The notes beneath the pieces were generated by a model. It did no database searches. It had not been told where the DNA came from and was given only the letters and a program-made list of their open reading frames with translations. From Candidatus Pantoea floridensis (GTDB taxonomy: Bacteria > Pseudomonadota > Gammaproteobacteria > Enterobacterales > Enterobacteriaceae), in assembly GCF_900215435.1 (NCBI RefSeq), contig NZ_OCMY01000001.1, forward strand, positions 2,170,001 through 2,234,000: a DNA stretch of 64,000 nucleotides, read 5' to 3'. Of this stretch, positions 55,223 through 64,000 are shown piece after piece. A program made the position numbers and the translations under genes. Positions within the stretch are counted from its first letter, which is position 1. Every line of letters begins with the position of its first letter.

Positions 55223-57157
55223 ATGGGCACAATCAGACTCACCACGGCACAGGCGCTGGTAAAATTTCTGGATAACCAGTACCTGAACGTTGACGGCGTG
55301 GAAACCAAATTCGTGAAAGGCATTTTTGCCATTTTCGGTCACGGTAACGTGCTGGGATTGGGCCAGGCGCTGGAGCAGGATAGCGGCGATCTGGTGGTGC
55401 ATCAGGGCCGTAATGAGCAGGGCATGGCGCACGCGGCGATTGGGTTTGCCAAACAGTCGCTGCGTCGTCAGATTATTGCCTGTACTTCTTCCGTTGGACC
55501 AGGTGCTGCCAACATGATCACCGCCGCCGCCACGGCCACGGCCAACCGCATTCCTTTACTGCTGCTGCCGGGCGATGTGTTTGCTACGCGCCAACCCGAT
55601 CCGGTATTGCAGCAGATCGAACAGAGCCACGATCTCAGCATCAGCACCAACGACGCGTTTCGCGCGGTGAGCAAATACTGGGACCGCGTAAGCCGCCCAG
55701 AGCAGCTGATGACCGCGTGCATTAATGCCCTGCGCGTACTGACCGATCCAGCCGAAACCGGCGCGGTAACCCTCGCGCTGCCGCAGGACGTACAGGCTGA
55801 GGCCTGGGATTTCCCGGAATACTTCTTCCAGAAGCGGGTGCATCGTCTGGATCGCCGTTTGCCCACGGCTGCACAGTTGGGCGATGCGTTGGCGCTGATT
55901 GCGCGTAAACACAAGCCGCTGATCGTTGTCGGTGGCGGTTTGAAATACTCCGACGCCGGTGATGCGCTGCTGAAATTCGCCGAGCGCTTCAACATTCCTT
56001 TTGCCGAAACCCAGGCCGGTAAAGGCACCATCGTTTCCGATCATCCTTTGAATGTGGGCGGCGTGGGTGAAACCGGCTGTCTGGCAGCGAATCTGCTGGC
56101 GAAAGAGGCCGATCTGGTGATTGGCATCGGTACGCGTTACACCGATTTCACCACCGCCTCAAAATGGATTTTCCAGAATCCGGACGTCAGCTATCTGAAT
56201 CTTAATGTCAGCAACTTTGATAGCTACAAGCTGGATGCGGTACAGCTGCTGGCGGATGCGCGTGAAGGTTTAACGGCGCTGGAAAGCGGGCTGAAAGGGT
56301 TTGAAAATCATTGGGGCGACCAGATTGAACTGTCGCAAAGTAAACTGCTGAAAGAGACGCAGCGCGTTTATGCCGCGACCTATAACAGCGACGATTTCAT
56401 TCCTGAAATCGCCGATCACGCCGATCGTGAAGCGTTGTTTGCCGAGTTCGAACGCCTGACGCAATCGGTGCTGACGCAGAGCAGCGTGCTGGGCACCTTA
56501 AACGAGCAGCTCCCAAAGGATGCGGTGATTGTGGCTGCAGCGGGCAGTCTGCCGGGCGATCTGCAACGCGTGTGGCGCACCAAAGATTACAACTCGTACC
56601 ACGTTGAGTACGGCTACTCCTGTATGGGCTATGAAGTGAACGCCGCGCTGGGCGTGAAGCTGGCGCAGCCGCAGCGTGAAGTTTACGTCATGGTCGGCGA
56701 CGGTTCGTTCATGATGCTGCACTCCGAGCTGGTCACCTCGATTCAGGAAGGGGCCAAAATCAACGTCGTGCTGCTGGATAACATGACCAACGGTTGTATT
56801 AACAACCTGCAGATGGAGCACGGCATGGACAGCTTCACCACCGAGTTCCGCTTCCGTAATCCGGAAGGCGGCAAGCTGGATGGCGGCTTTGTGCCGGTGG
56901 ACTTTGCGGCGATTGCCGGCGGTTACGGCTGCAAAACCTATCGCATCACCACGCTGGAGCAGCTGGAAGCGGCGCTGATTGATGCGCAGAAGCAGACGGT
57001 TTCAACGCTGTTCGACATCAAAGTGCTGCCAAAAACCATGGTGCACAAGTACTTCAGCTGGTGGCATGTGGGCGTGGCGCAAACCTCAACCTCGACCCGC
57101 ACGCAGGAAGTGGCCGACAACCTTAACGTGCATATCGAACAGGCGCGTAAGTACTAA
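55223..57157 (+). CDS. iolD: 3D-(3,5/4)-trihydroxycyclohexane-1,2-dione acylhydrolase
   Basis: A 644-residue thiamine-diphosphate enzyme that opens the ring to 5-deoxy-D-glucuronate. It has the three-domain acetolactate-synthase-like layout: N-terminal pyrimidine domain ([13 protein letters not shown]), middle domain (VVGGGLKYS), and C-terminal ThDP domain with the motif [15 protein letters not shown] ending in a metal-binding Asn region ([11 protein letters not shown]). AAAGGAAGAAG precedes the ATG. iolG follows after a hairpin. Confidence 0.96.
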   Translation: MGTIRLTTAQALVKFLDNQYLNVDGVETKFVKGIFAIFGHGNVLGLGQALEQDSGDLVVHQGRNEQGMAHAAIGFAKQSLRRQIIACTSSVGPGAANMITAAATATANRIPLLLLPGDVFATRQPDPVLQQIEQSHDLSISTNDAFRAVSKYWDRVSRPEQLMTACINALRVLTDPAETGAVTLALPQDVQAEAWDFPEYFFQKRVHRLDRRLPTAAQLGDALALIARKHKPLIVVGGGLKYSDAGDALLKFAERFNIPFAETQAGKGTIVSDHPLNVGGVGETGCLAANLLAKEADLVIGIGTRYTDFTTASKWIFQNPDVSYLNLNVSNFDSYKLDAVQLLADAREGLTALESGLKGFENHWGDQIELSQSKLLKETQRVYAATYNSDDFIPEIADHADREALFAEFERLTQSVLTQSSVLGTLNEQLPKDAVIVAAAGSLPGDLQRVWRTKDYNSYHVEYGYSCMGYEVNAALGVKLAQPQREVYVMVGDGSFMMLHSELVTSIQEGAKINVVLLDNMTNGCINNLQMEHGMDSFTTEFRFRNPEGGKLDGGFVPVDFAAIAGGYGCKTYRITTLEQLEAALIDAQKQTVSTLFDIKVLPKTMVHKYFSWWHVGVAQTSTSTRTQEVADNLNVHIEQARKY

Positions 57158-57166
57158 ATCCTCTTT

Positions 57167-57193
57167 AAGGCCGGGGTTCTCCGGCCTTGTTTA
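57167..57193 (+). terminator. Intercistronic hairpin between iolD and iolG
   Basis: Perfect 8-bp stem AAGGCCGG/CCGGCCTT with 6-base loop, followed by GTTTATCTT. The T run is broken, so it may be a partial terminator that lowers iolGE expression relative to iolD. Confidence 0.65.
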
Positions 57194-57229
57194 TCTTAAT
57201 GTATCCGAACGAACTCTACAGGTGTAATT

Positions 57230-58243
57230 ATGACGCTAAAACTCGGTGTAATTGGTACCGGTGCAATTGGTCAGGAACACATTCGTCGCTGCAATAACGT
57301 CTTGCAGGGTGCGAAAGTGGTGGCGGTTTCTGATATCAACGTGGAAGGTGCGCGTGCGGCGCTGCAACGTCTGAATATCGAAGCCGAGGTGTATCAGGAT
57401 GGCCATCAGGTGATCAACTCGCCCGAAGTTGATGCCGTGCTGGTGACTTCCTGGGATCCGACCCACGAAGAGTTCACGCTGGCCGCCATTGCTGCGGGCA
57501 AACCGGTGTTCTGTGAGAAGCCGCTGGCGCTGAGCGCGGAAGGCTGCCGTCGCATTGTCGATGCGGAGATCAAACACGGCAAACGTCTGGTGCAGGTGGG
57601 CTTTATGCGCCCGTACGATTCCGGCTATCGCGCGCTGAAAAAAGTGATTACCGACGGTGAAATCGGTGAACCGTTAATGCTGCACTGCGCGCACCGCAAC
57701 CAGAGCGTTGGCGAGAATTACACCACCGACATGGCGATTACTAACACGCTGATTCACGAGCTGGATGTGCTGCGCTGGCTGACGGAAGACGATTACAAAA
57801 CCGTGCAGGTGGTGTTCCCGCGTACCACGTCGAAATCCCACGCCAAACTGAAAGATCCGCAAATCGTGCTGTTCGAAACGCAGAAAGGCATTCGCATTGA
57901 TGTCGAGATTTTCGTCAACTGTGCATACGGCTACGACATCCAATGCGAAGTGGTGGGTGAAGAGGGCATCGCGAAACTGCCTGAGCCTTCGGCGATTCAA
58001 ACGCGCAAAAACGCGCGCCTCGGTACACCCTTGCTGACGGATTGGAAAGATCGCTTTATCGATGCCTACGACGTTGAGCTGCAGGCGTTCATTAATGACG
58101 TGAAGAGTGGCGAGCTGACCGGTCCTTCGGCCTGGGATGGCTTTGCTGCCTCCGTGGCCGCCGATGCCTGCCAGAAAGCGCAGAACAGCGGTGCGATTGA
58201 GCCGGTTACCATGCCGCCACGTCCGGATTTCTACGCTAAATAA
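57230..58243 (+). CDS. iolG: Inositol 2-dehydrogenase family protein
   Basis: A 337-residue Gfo/Idh/MocA oxidoreductase, expected to oxidise myo-inositol to 2-keto-myo-inositol (scyllo-inosose) with NAD+. The NAD motif GTGAIGQEH and the catalytic Lys97 (FCEKPLA) and His176 (TLIHELDV) line up with Bacillus IolG without gaps. Position 172 is Asn (AITNTL), whereas the Bacillus enzyme, as I recall it, has the catalytic Asp172 here. CAGGTG lies before ATG. Second gene of iolDGE. Confidence 0.88.
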   Translation: MTLKLGVIGTGAIGQEHIRRCNNVLQGAKVVAVSDINVEGARAALQRLNIEAEVYQDGHQVINSPEVDAVLVTSWDPTHEEFTLAAIAAGKPVFCEKPLALSAEGCRRIVDAEIKHGKRLVQVGFMRPYDSGYRALKKVITDGEIGEPLMLHCAHRNQSVGENYTTDMAITNTLIHELDVLRWLTEDDYKTVQVVFPRTTSKSHAKLKDPQIVLFETQKGIRIDVEIFVNCAYGYDIQCEVVGEEGIAKLPEPSAIQTRKNARLGTPLLTDWKDRFIDAYDVELQAFINDVKSGELTGPSAWDGFAASVAADACQKAQNSGAIEPVTMPPRPDFYAK

Positions 58244-58308
58244 CTGAGCCGTTTGCGCATAATCTCCGGCGGCTAAGGGCCGCCTCTGAGTGAATCAGGG
58301 AACTGAAG

Positions 58309-59205
58309 ATGAACCAAGACAACGTAAAACTGGCGATTGCGCCAATCGGTTGGACCAACGACGATATGCCGGAGCTGGGCAGTGAAAACACCTTCCAGCA
58401 AACCGTCAGTGAAATGGCGCTGGCAGGCTTTACCGGTAGCGAAGTGGGCAGCAAATACCCGCGCGATCCGGCAATCCTCAAGCCAATGCTGGATATCCGT
58501 GGTATTCAGATTTGTAACGCATGGTTCAGCACTTTCTTTGCCAATGGCGACAAAGCAAAAACCATCGACGAATTCACCAATCACATGAATTTTCTGTATG
58601 AGATGGGCGCGCGCGTGATTGGCTGCTCTGAGCAGAGCAAAAGTATTCAGGGCACCACGCTCGCCGTGCTGGAGCAGAAGCCGATTTTCACCGATGAAGA
58701 GTGGCGATTGACGGCAGAAGGCTACAACGAGTTGGCCGAGATCGCCGCGCAGAAAGGTATGCGCTTAACGCTGCACCATCACATGGGCACCGGTATCCAG
58801 ACCCCCGCCGAAATCGATCGCTTTATGGAATCGACGAATGAGAATGTCGGCCTGCTGTATGACACCGGCCACATCTACTATTCCGAAGGTTCACAGCAGG
58901 CGATGCTGGACGTGCTGACCAAATATCTGCCGCGTATTTTCCACGTGCATCTTAAAGACGTGCGCGACAGCGTGGTTGCGGAAGTGCGCGAAAAATCATT
59001 GTCGTTCCTTGATGGCGTGAAGAAGGGCACCTTTACCGTGCCGGGCGACGGTGTGATTGATTTCAAGCCGGTGTTCAAAATCCTCGATGATTACGGCTAT
59101 AAAGGCTGGATGGTGGTGGAAGCTGAACAGGATCCGGCGTTGGCTAACCCGTTCGAATATGCGGTGAAAGCGCGTAAATATATTCGTGAGAATGCGGGGC
59201 TGTAA
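58309..59205 (+). CDS. iolE: Myo-inosose-2 dehydratase
   Basis: A 298-residue TIM-barrel enzyme that dehydrates scyllo-inosose to 3D-trihydroxycyclohexane-dione. The family start ([15 protein letters not shown]) and metal-ligand regions [32 protein letters not shown] and [10 protein letters not shown] are intact. A small GC hairpin without T run (58268-58284) lies before it. A clean terminator follows. Confidence 0.94.
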   Translation: MNQDNVKLAIAPIGWTNDDMPELGSENTFQQTVSEMALAGFTGSEVGSKYPRDPAILKPMLDIRGIQICNAWFSTFFANGDKAKTIDEFTNHMNFLYEMGARVIGCSEQSKSIQGTTLAVLEQKPIFTDEEWRLTAEGYNELAEIAAQKGMRLTLHHHMGTGIQTPAEIDRFMESTNENVGLLYDTGHIYYSEGSQQAMLDVLTKYLPRIFHVHLKDVRDSVVAEVREKSLSFLDGVKKGTFTVPGDGVIDFKPVFKILDDYGYKGWMVVEAEQDPALANPFEYAVKARKYIRENAGL

Positions 59206-59223
59206 GTTTAGGTTGCAACAGAA

Positions 59224-59246
59224 AGGCTCCGTATGGAGCCTTTTTT
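59224..59246 (+). terminator. iolDGE terminator
   Basis: AGGCTCC/GGAGCCT stem with GTAT loop, followed by six T residues. Confidence 0.92.
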
Positions 59247-59701
59247 CATTTTTTTTCTTCAAATTCTGATAACTTTCCATCAACTGATTGAATGAAAGCT
59301 GAATGACTGAATCTATAGATAGTGTTCTTCTCACGATTTGGGGAAACTGACATTAACCTGTGTTTATCAATGCAGTTTTGAGGTGATGGAATATCATCAA
59401 AACATAGACGATCTTTATCTTCCAACTCTTTATATTTACCATCAAACTTAAAGAACACGAAATATTCTGGTCCGCCTTGTTCTGCTGGCTTGATATTATT
59501 TTTCGAGAGTATGTTTAGTCTATTTCTTGTCCACCATTCAATGCTTGCTTTAGATGATAAAGGAAGATCGCGAACAAGAATATCTACAACGGTGTCATTG
59601 CTATGTACCGCAATTATGTCAACTGGCTTCCTATTCAAATATAGTAAATATAAAATAATGGCAATGCTCATTACTGATATTAATACAATGCGTTTGATCA
59701 T
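59246..59701 (-). CDS. DUF943-family membrane-anchored protein
   Basis: A 151-residue protein. An N-terminal hydrophobic segment (about residues 4-22) is followed by RKPVDIIAVH and a periplasm-facing part with WWTRNRLNILSKNNI and two cysteines (RLCFDDI, QNCIDKH). This matches the enterobacterial DUF943 family, whose function is unknown. Its ATG shares one base with the TAA that ends the DUF3289 reading frame if the internal amber is ignored (TAATG). The DNA is AT-rich against its neighbours. Role as an immunity protein is a guess. Confidence 0.8.
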   Translation of the reverse strand: MIKRIVLISVMSIAIILYLLYLNRKPVDIIAVHSNDTVVDILVRDLPLSSKASIEWWTRNRLNILSKNNIKPAEQGGPEYFVFFKFDGKYKELEDKDRLCFDDIPSPQNCIDKHRLMSVSPNREKNTIYRFSHSAFIQSVDGKLSEFEEKK

Positions 59702-60540
59702 TATTTTCGGCCCTCAATATCAATAACCGCTTCCATATTAGTTAAAAAAGGGCGATATCCAAACTGATCGTAACGTTGAAGAGTGAACCAGATTTTGAAA
59801 AACTAAAACTGTCTAAACTTGATTTTAAGGATATCGTTGGTATCTAATCCGAAATGATCTTGTCCCTTATATTTAAGCCGTGCATGCCAATGTTCATGAC
59901 TAACTTCAAGGTTCATTACCTCTATTTGAGTGGCATGAACATCATGTACCGTTATGCCTAAACCATTTATTCTGTCGGCAAGAGAATCGAATTTTGGTAA
60001 TACTGTTCCTGCAATGATTTTGGTTAAATAATGTATTTTATCTTTAGAAATTCCATGATTTTTATAATCCATGTTCTTATTAAAAAAATCAATAACGTTT
60101 TGGCGAGTGCTATCTTCACTTCGATCATTAATGATCTGATCACGATATGCCATATCGAGCGACATGTCACAAAATGGCATACCGGTAGAACGCCTAAAAT
60201 GTTCCAGCATTTTATTTATCAGAAAACGTTGTGGGCCAACCATAGCAAACGGCAAGGAGGTGGTTTGCATCTCGGCAAACAATAAATTTGCACACTCTTC
60301 TGGTGTCAGCTTTTCGCCAGTTTGGCTACCTAATGCGCCCGAAAAACGGGACTGCGGATTATGAAACGGGTTAAGTCGCGTCATGGTGTAGGGATCAACC
60401 ACATTGGAAATATTGATCAGATCAAATTCGTGTTTAAGGCGATGTTCTGAAATGTCGCCATAGCGCATATCGTCCGCACTGCAATCACTGAATGCGCGGC
60501 GTGTAGAGTAGATATTAAGCGGAAAGGTTGCCATCACCAT
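59701..60540 (-). pseudogene. DUF3289-family gene interrupted by an in-frame amber codon
   Basis: From ATG 60540 a 245-codon frame (SADDMRYGDISEHRLKHEFD, then LLFAEMQTTSLPFAMVGPQ and IQVEVMNL-like C-terminal strands) resembles the DUF3289 family (PF11692), seen in enterobacteria and often near secretion-effector loci. It stops at TAG 59803-59805, but the same frame continues for 33 codons (FFKIWFTLQRYDQFGYRPFL, ending IEGRK) to TAA 59701-59703. That tail looks like the normal family C-terminus, so one substitution probably truncated the gene. No signal peptide. Start could also be ATG 60534. Confidence 0.78.
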
Positions 60541-60670
60541 GCGTATATCCTTCTGATAATTATTCCTAAAATACGTGGAGAGTTATTCAGTCAGAAATCG
60601 CGCTGGCAGGGTGTGATCTTGCGCAGTAGTTAAGATGTGCGAGATGTAATAAGTAAATTCAGACAAAAAA

Positions 60671-60697
60671 ATAAAACCCCGCTGGCTTCGCGGGGTT
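60671..60697 (-). terminator. glpD terminator
   Basis: 8-bp stem AACCCCGC/GCGGGGTT around 7 bases; on the minus strand followed by a T-rich run (TTATTTTTTT). Confidence 0.9.
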
Positions 60698-60718
60698 CAT
60701 TTTAACAAAGGGCGATAG

Positions 60719-62227
60719 TTAAGAAGCCAACGACAGCGCCGGTTTCTGCGCGTTGACCGCCAGCCATTCGCGAATACGCGCCTGTTCCGCTTCGCTCAGC
60801 CACATACCTTGTTTGGTACGACGCCAAATTGCATCATCCAGCTCGCGCACCCACTCGTTTTTCACCAGATATCGCAGCTCGGCTTCGTAGAACTCATGCC
60901 CAAAGTTCTCACCCAAATCATCAATGCTCTTCGCGCCTTCCAGCAGCACTTCGGTACGGCTGCCGTAAGTGCGGGCAAAGTGACGCGCCATGCCTTCGCT
61001 GATAAACGGATAGCGACGACGCAGGCCCGCGGCGTAATCTTCACGCGTACCGGAGAAATCACCACCCGGCAATACTGCACTTTTGGTCCAGGCCGGGCCA
61101 ATATTCGGGTAATACTTGGTCAGTTTCTCCAGCGCGTGCTCCGCCAGTTTGCGATAGGTCGTCAGCTTGCCGCCGAACACCGACAGCAGCGGCGCCTGAC
61201 CATTGTCGTCATGCACATCCAGCGTGTAGTCGCGGGTGATGGCCTGCGGAGAATCCGATTCATCATCGCACAGCGGACGCACACCCGAGTAAGTCCAGAC
61301 GATGTCATCTTTGCTCAGCTGCTGCTTGAAGTGTCCGTTAAACACTTTCAGCAGGTAGCTGATTTCATTGTCATCGATCTTCACGTTTTTCGGATCGCCT
61401 TTGTACTCCACGTCGGTAGTACCGATGATGGAGAACTCATCCATCCACGGAATCACAAACACGATACGGTTGTCTTCGTTTTGCAGGATATAGGCCTGCT
61501 TTTCGCGATGGACGCGCGGCACTACAATGTGACTGCCCTTGATGAGCCGAATGCCGTACGGCGATTTCAGCTTCAGGCCGTCGTCGAAGAATTCTTTCAC
61601 CCACGGACCGGCGGCATTGACTAAACCTTTCGCGCGCCAGGTGTACGTTTTGCCGCTATCAATATCTTCGGCCTCCACCATCCACAAACCGCCTTCGCGC
61701 CAGGCGCGGGTCACGCGGGTACGGGTGCGCACTTCGCCGCCCTGTTTCTCCACTTCCTGCGCGTTGAGCACCACCATGCGTGCATCATCGACCCAGCAGT
61801 CAGAATATTCGAAACCGCGCGTGATTTCCGGCTTGAGGGCCGAATCCGCGCCAAAACGCAGGCTTTTACTGCCCGGCAGCGTAGTACGTTTGCCCAGGCG
61901 GTCATACATGAACAGGCCCATGCGGATCATCCACGCCGGGCGCAGGTGCGGACGATGCGGCAGACGGAAGCGCATTGGGAAAGCGATATGCGGTGCCATC
62001 TTCAGCAGCACTTCACGCTCGGCTAAGGCTTCGCCTACCAGGCGGAATTCATAGTGTTCAAGGTAGCGCAGGCCACCGTGAATCAGCTTTGAGCTGTTGG
62101 AGGAGGTTGCACAGGCCAAATCCCGCGCCTCCAGCATCAGCACCGACAGTCCGCGTCCTGCAGCGTCCACTGCAATGCCGGCTCCGTTAATGCCGCCGCC
62201 GATCACGATCAGGTCTTTGGTTTCCAC
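60719..62227 (-). CDS. glpD: Aerobic glycerol-3-phosphate dehydrogenase
   Basis: A 502-residue peripheral membrane flavoenzyme that oxidises glycerol-3-phosphate to dihydroxyacetone phosphate and feeds electrons to quinones. The FAD motif GGGINGAGIAVDAAGRG, the LIHGGLRYLEHYEF segment and the C-terminal DAIWRRTKQGMWLSEAEQ match E. coli GlpD. It is divergent from glpEGR as in E. coli and has GlpR-like operators at its 5' end. Length is standard. Confidence 0.97.
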   Translation of the reverse strand: METKDLIVIGGGINGAGIAVDAAGRGLSVLMLEARDLACATSSNSSKLIHGGLRYLEHYEFRLVGEALAEREVLLKMAPHIAFPMRFRLPHRPHLRPAWMIRMGLFMYDRLGKRTTLPGSKSLRFGADSALKPEITRGFEYSDCWVDDARMVVLNAQEVEKQGGEVRTRTRVTRAWREGGLWMVEAEDIDSGKTYTWRAKGLVNAAGPWVKEFFDDGLKLKSPYGIRLIKGSHIVVPRVHREKQAYILQNEDNRIVFVIPWMDEFSIIGTTDVEYKGDPKNVKIDDNEISYLLKVFNGHFKQQLSKDDIVWTYSGVRPLCDDESDSPQAITRDYTLDVHDDNGQAPLLSVFGGKLTTYRKLAEHALEKLTKYYPNIGPAWTKSAVLPGGDFSGTREDYAAGLRRRYPFISEGMARHFARTYGSRTEVLLEGAKSIDDLGENFGHEFYEAELRYLVKNEWVRELDDAIWRRTKQGMWLSEAEQARIREWLAVNAQKPALSLAS

Positions 62228-62239
62228 GTCATCTCCTCC

Positions 62240-62279
62240 GATGTTCGGAATAGTTCTAAAATGTTCGTTTTCGAGCGTA
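62240..62279. promoter_or_regulatory. Tandem candidate GlpR operators
   Basis: AATGTTCGTTTTCGAGCGTA (62260-62279) fits the GlpR pattern (ATGTTCG...CGAACAT) with two mismatches. Directly next to it, ATGTTCGGAATAGTTCTAA (62241-62259) is a weaker match. Both lie within 55 bp of the glpD start, where GlpR represses in E. coli. Confidence 0.6.
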
Positions 62280-62460
62280 ATAATAATCGGAAACCAACAT
62301 CGATGCCAGCGGTTAACTGAATAAAAACATTTTTGCGTGATATAGCTAACATTCCGACAGGAAAAAAATCACATAACCACAGGACTTGTCAGGTTATCGC
62401 GACCGATTCTCAGGTTAAACTAGGCGCTAATTGTGTAATGCTTGGTAGTTAAGACGGTTA

Positions 62461-62528
62461 GGTCGTCATAAATGGCGCCCCTACAACCTCCGCATCGAGC
62501 AGTCGTAGGGGCGCCATTTATGGCGACC
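62461..62528. repeat. GTAG-type REP pair
   Basis: 62461-62484 has GTCATAAATGGCGC with CCCCTAC; 62505-62528 has GTAGGGG and GCGCCATTTATGGCG. Heads face inward; both units are close relatives of the TCGCC type with one changed stem pair. Confidence 0.88.
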
Positions 62529-62587
62529 TGGCACCAACACCGGCGATTTTATCAACCGCTAATTGTGACGAAGTAATGAGAGACACC

Positions 62588-62914
62588 ATGGAAACCTTCG
62601 AGTGTATTAATGTCCTGCAGGCGCAAGAGCATCTGGCACAAGGTGCGCAGCTGGTGGATATCCGCGATCCGCAAAGCTTTATGATGGGCCATGCCGCCGG
62701 TGCGCAGCATCTCACCAACGACAACCTGGCGGACTTTATCGCCAAAGCTAATCAGGATTTACCGGTACTGGTAATGTGCTATCACGGTAACAGCAGCAAA
62801 GGCGCGGCGCAGTTCCTGCTGGGCCAGGGATTTAACGCTGCATACAGCATTGACGGCGGATTTGACGCCTGGCGGGCGGCATTCCCGGCGCAGGTTGCTA
62901 TCGGCGACGCGTAA
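62588..62914 (+). CDS. glpE: Thiosulfate sulfurtransferase GlpE
   Basis: A 108-residue single-domain rhodanese that moves sulfur from thiosulfate to thiol acceptors or cyanide. The active loop [16 protein letters not shown] with catalytic Cys and the VDIRDPQSF and [10 protein letters not shown] segments match E. coli. ATG 62588 (METFECINV) is preferred to the ATG four codons earlier. First gene of glpEGR. Confidence 0.96.
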   Translation: METFECINVLQAQEHLAQGAQLVDIRDPQSFMMGHAAGAQHLTNDNLADFIAKANQDLPVLVMCYHGNSSKGAAQFLLGQGFNAAYSIDGGFDAWRAAFPAQVAIGDA

Positions 62915-62949
62915 GCCCATCGCATAAGCATAAGGAAGGAGAGCACCGC

Positions 62950-63777
62950 ATGATGCGCATCACCCAGTTTAATAATCCGCGCATGGCGCAGGCGTTTGTC
63001 GACTACATGGCGACGCGCGGCGTAACGCTACGTATTGAACGCGAAAGCCACTTTGTCATTATGTTGGATGATGAAAGTAAGCTTGAGATGGTCGAAAACG
63101 AACTCGCGCAGTTTGTGCGCGATCCCAACCATCCACGCTATCTGGCTGCCAGCTGGCACAGCGGCAATACCGAAAGTGGTTTGCGCTACGAGCGCACCAA
63201 CCTCTGGGGCAACATTCGGGAACGCGCAGGTCCGCTCACCATGACCATCATGATTGCCTGCATCGTGGTGTTTATTCTGATGCAGATCGTCGGCGATGAT
63301 GTGGCATTGGACTGGCTGGCGTGGCCGGCGGATTCGTCGCAATATTTCCAGGTGTGGCGCTGGTTCAGCCACGCGCTGCTGCACTTCTCGCTGCTGCATA
63401 TCCTCTTCAACCTGATGTGGTGGTGGTATCTCGGCGGTGCGGTTGAAAAGCGCCTCGGCAGCGGCAAGCTGTTTGTGATTATGCTGATATCCGCGCTGTT
63501 AACCGGCTGGATGCAGGCCAAGTTTAGCGGCGTGCTGTTTGGTGGCTTATCTGGCGTGGTGTATGCGCTGATGGGATACTGCTGGCTGCGCGGTGAGCGC
63601 GATCCCGACAGTGGCATTTACCTGGAACGTGGCCTGATGGGGTTCGCGGTGGTGTGGTTGGTGATTGGTTTTTACGGCGCGTTTGGCCTGGCAATTGCCA
63701 ACGCGGCGCACGTTACTGGTTTGCTGGTGGGTTTAGCAATGGCATTTGTTGATACGCGCAAAATCGCGCGTGGTTAG
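62950..63777 (+). CDS. glpG: Rhomboid intramembrane serine protease GlpG
   Basis: A 275-residue inner-membrane protease with an N-terminal cytoplasmic domain (about 90 residues) and six hydrophobic segments. The catalytic Ser is in [13 protein letters not shown], the His in [11 protein letters not shown], and the L1 loop motif WR ([14 protein letters not shown]) is present. AAGGAGAG lies before the two adjacent ATG codons (62950 or 62953). It follows glpE by 35 bp, as in E. coli. Confidence 0.96.
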   Translation: MMRITQFNNPRMAQAFVDYMATRGVTLRIERESHFVIMLDDESKLEMVENELAQFVRDPNHPRYLAASWHSGNTESGLRYERTNLWGNIRERAGPLTMTIMIACIVVFILMQIVGDDVALDWLAWPADSSQYFQVWRWFSHALLHFSLLHILFNLMWWWYLGGAVEKRLGSGKLFVIMLISALLTGWMQAKFSGVLFGGLSGVVYALMGYCWLRGERDPDSGIYLERGLMGFAVVWLVIGFYGAFGLAIANAAHVTGLLVGLAMAFVDTRKIARG

Positions 63778-63819
63778 CAGCGCGCATAAAACAAGCGGCT
63801 ACGAGCCGAGGAGAGAGAT

Positions 63820-64000
63820 GTGAAGCAGACGCAACGTCATGACGCCATTATCGATCTGGTCCGGCGTCAGGGATATGTCAGCACGGAAGAGCTGGTGGAT
63901 CACTTTGAGGTCAGCCCGCAAACCATTCGGCGCGATCTGAACGATCTGGCCGATCAAAACAAAATCATGCGTCATCACGGTGGAGCGGCGCTACCGTCCA
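63820..64000 (+). CDS. glpR: Glycerol-3-phosphate regulon repressor, N-terminal part (runs off window)
   Basis: The first 60 residues of a DeoR-family repressor. The GTG start (MKQTQRHDAIIDLVRRQGYV) and helix-turn-helix (TEELVDHFEVSPQTIRRDL) align with E. coli GlpR. GAGGAGAG lies upstream. It is third in glpEGR and presumably acts on the operators before glpD. The sugar-phosphate-binding domain lies beyond the window. Confidence 0.95.
   Translation, partial: MKQTQRHDAIIDLVRRQGYVSTEELVDHFEVSPQTIRRDLNDLADQNKIMRHHGGAALPS

Larger units (their letters stand above)
62228..62587. other. glpD/glpE divergent intergenic region
   Basis: 360 bp with no gene. It holds two GlpR-like operators close to glpD, AT-rich DNA that may hold the glpD promoter, and a GTAG-type REP pair near glpE. 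A clear CRP site could not be fixed by eye. Confidence 0.6.

Overview
The window is chromosomal DNA from an enterobacterium, most likely a Pantoea- or Erwinia-like member of the Erwiniaceae. This rests on protein similarity to E. coli at many core genes and on core blocks in E. coli-like order (gor ... rlmJ-prlC-rsmJ-uspA/uspB-pitA-yhiN; glpD/glpEGR). Small GTAG-headed palindromes lie between genes throughout, and DUF943/DUF3289 genes are present. The species assignment is inference. No rRNA, tRNA, CRISPR array, IS element or prophage was recognised.

Layout. 1-7.1 kb: 3' end of kdpD (no kdpE follows), yqhA, a LysR regulator divergent from an MFS exporter, a CPA1 cation/proton antiporter, a small exported protein and a Tat-type esterase. 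7.2-12.9 kb: a bestrophin-like channel (yneE), a LysR/SDR divergent pair, a decayed toxin-antitoxin locus, a medium-chain oxidoreductase and a double nucleoside-recognition membrane protein. 13.3-25.7 kb: the conserved gor-to-yhiN block, with rbn, a CPBP protease gene and a lipoprotein gene set into it. 25.8-28.6 kb: a small membrane-anchored protein, an exported isochorismatase-like hydrolase divergent from a DJ-1/AraC regulator, and a coiled-coil protein built from 33-bp tandem repeats. 28.8-33.0 kb: L-rhamnonate catabolism (rhmR, rhmD, rhmT, rhmA), closed by a strong terminator. 33-41.5 kb: a MarA-like regulator, an exported alpha/beta hydrolase, a GAF-GGDEF cyclase, hemB, proP, a frameshifted 2-hydroxyacid dehydrogenase and a CSS-EAL phosphodiesterase. 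41.7-47.8 kb: tqsA, an ABC importer operon of the iron/spermidine type, and yhhS.

47.9-59.2 kb holds a myo-inositol catabolic island: an iolI-like isomerase divergent from iolA/mmsA-iolB, an RpiR-type regulator, an iolC-DUF2090 fusion, and iolD-iolG-iolE. It covers dehydrogenation, dehydration, ring opening, isomerisation, phosphorylation, aldol cleavage (presumably by the DUF2090 domain) and oxidation to acetyl-CoA. No inositol transporter is in the window. ATGAAAT/ATTTCAT motifs occur repeatedly in its control regions and are candidate regulator sites.

59.2-60.6 kb is an AT-rich insert with a DUF3289 gene and a DUF943 gene. An in-frame amber codon interrupts the DUF3289 frame. If read through, that frame ends with a stop that shares one base with the DUF943 start. 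The window closes with glpD (with candidate GlpR operators), glpE, glpG and the start of glpR.

The least ordinary items are the amber-interrupted DUF3289/DUF943 pair, the antitoxin kept beside a shrunken toxin, the repeat-built coiled-coil protein, the GTAG palindrome family with several compensated stem types, the inositol dehydrogenase with Asn at a position where the Bacillus enzyme has a catalytic Asp, and kdpD without kdpE.
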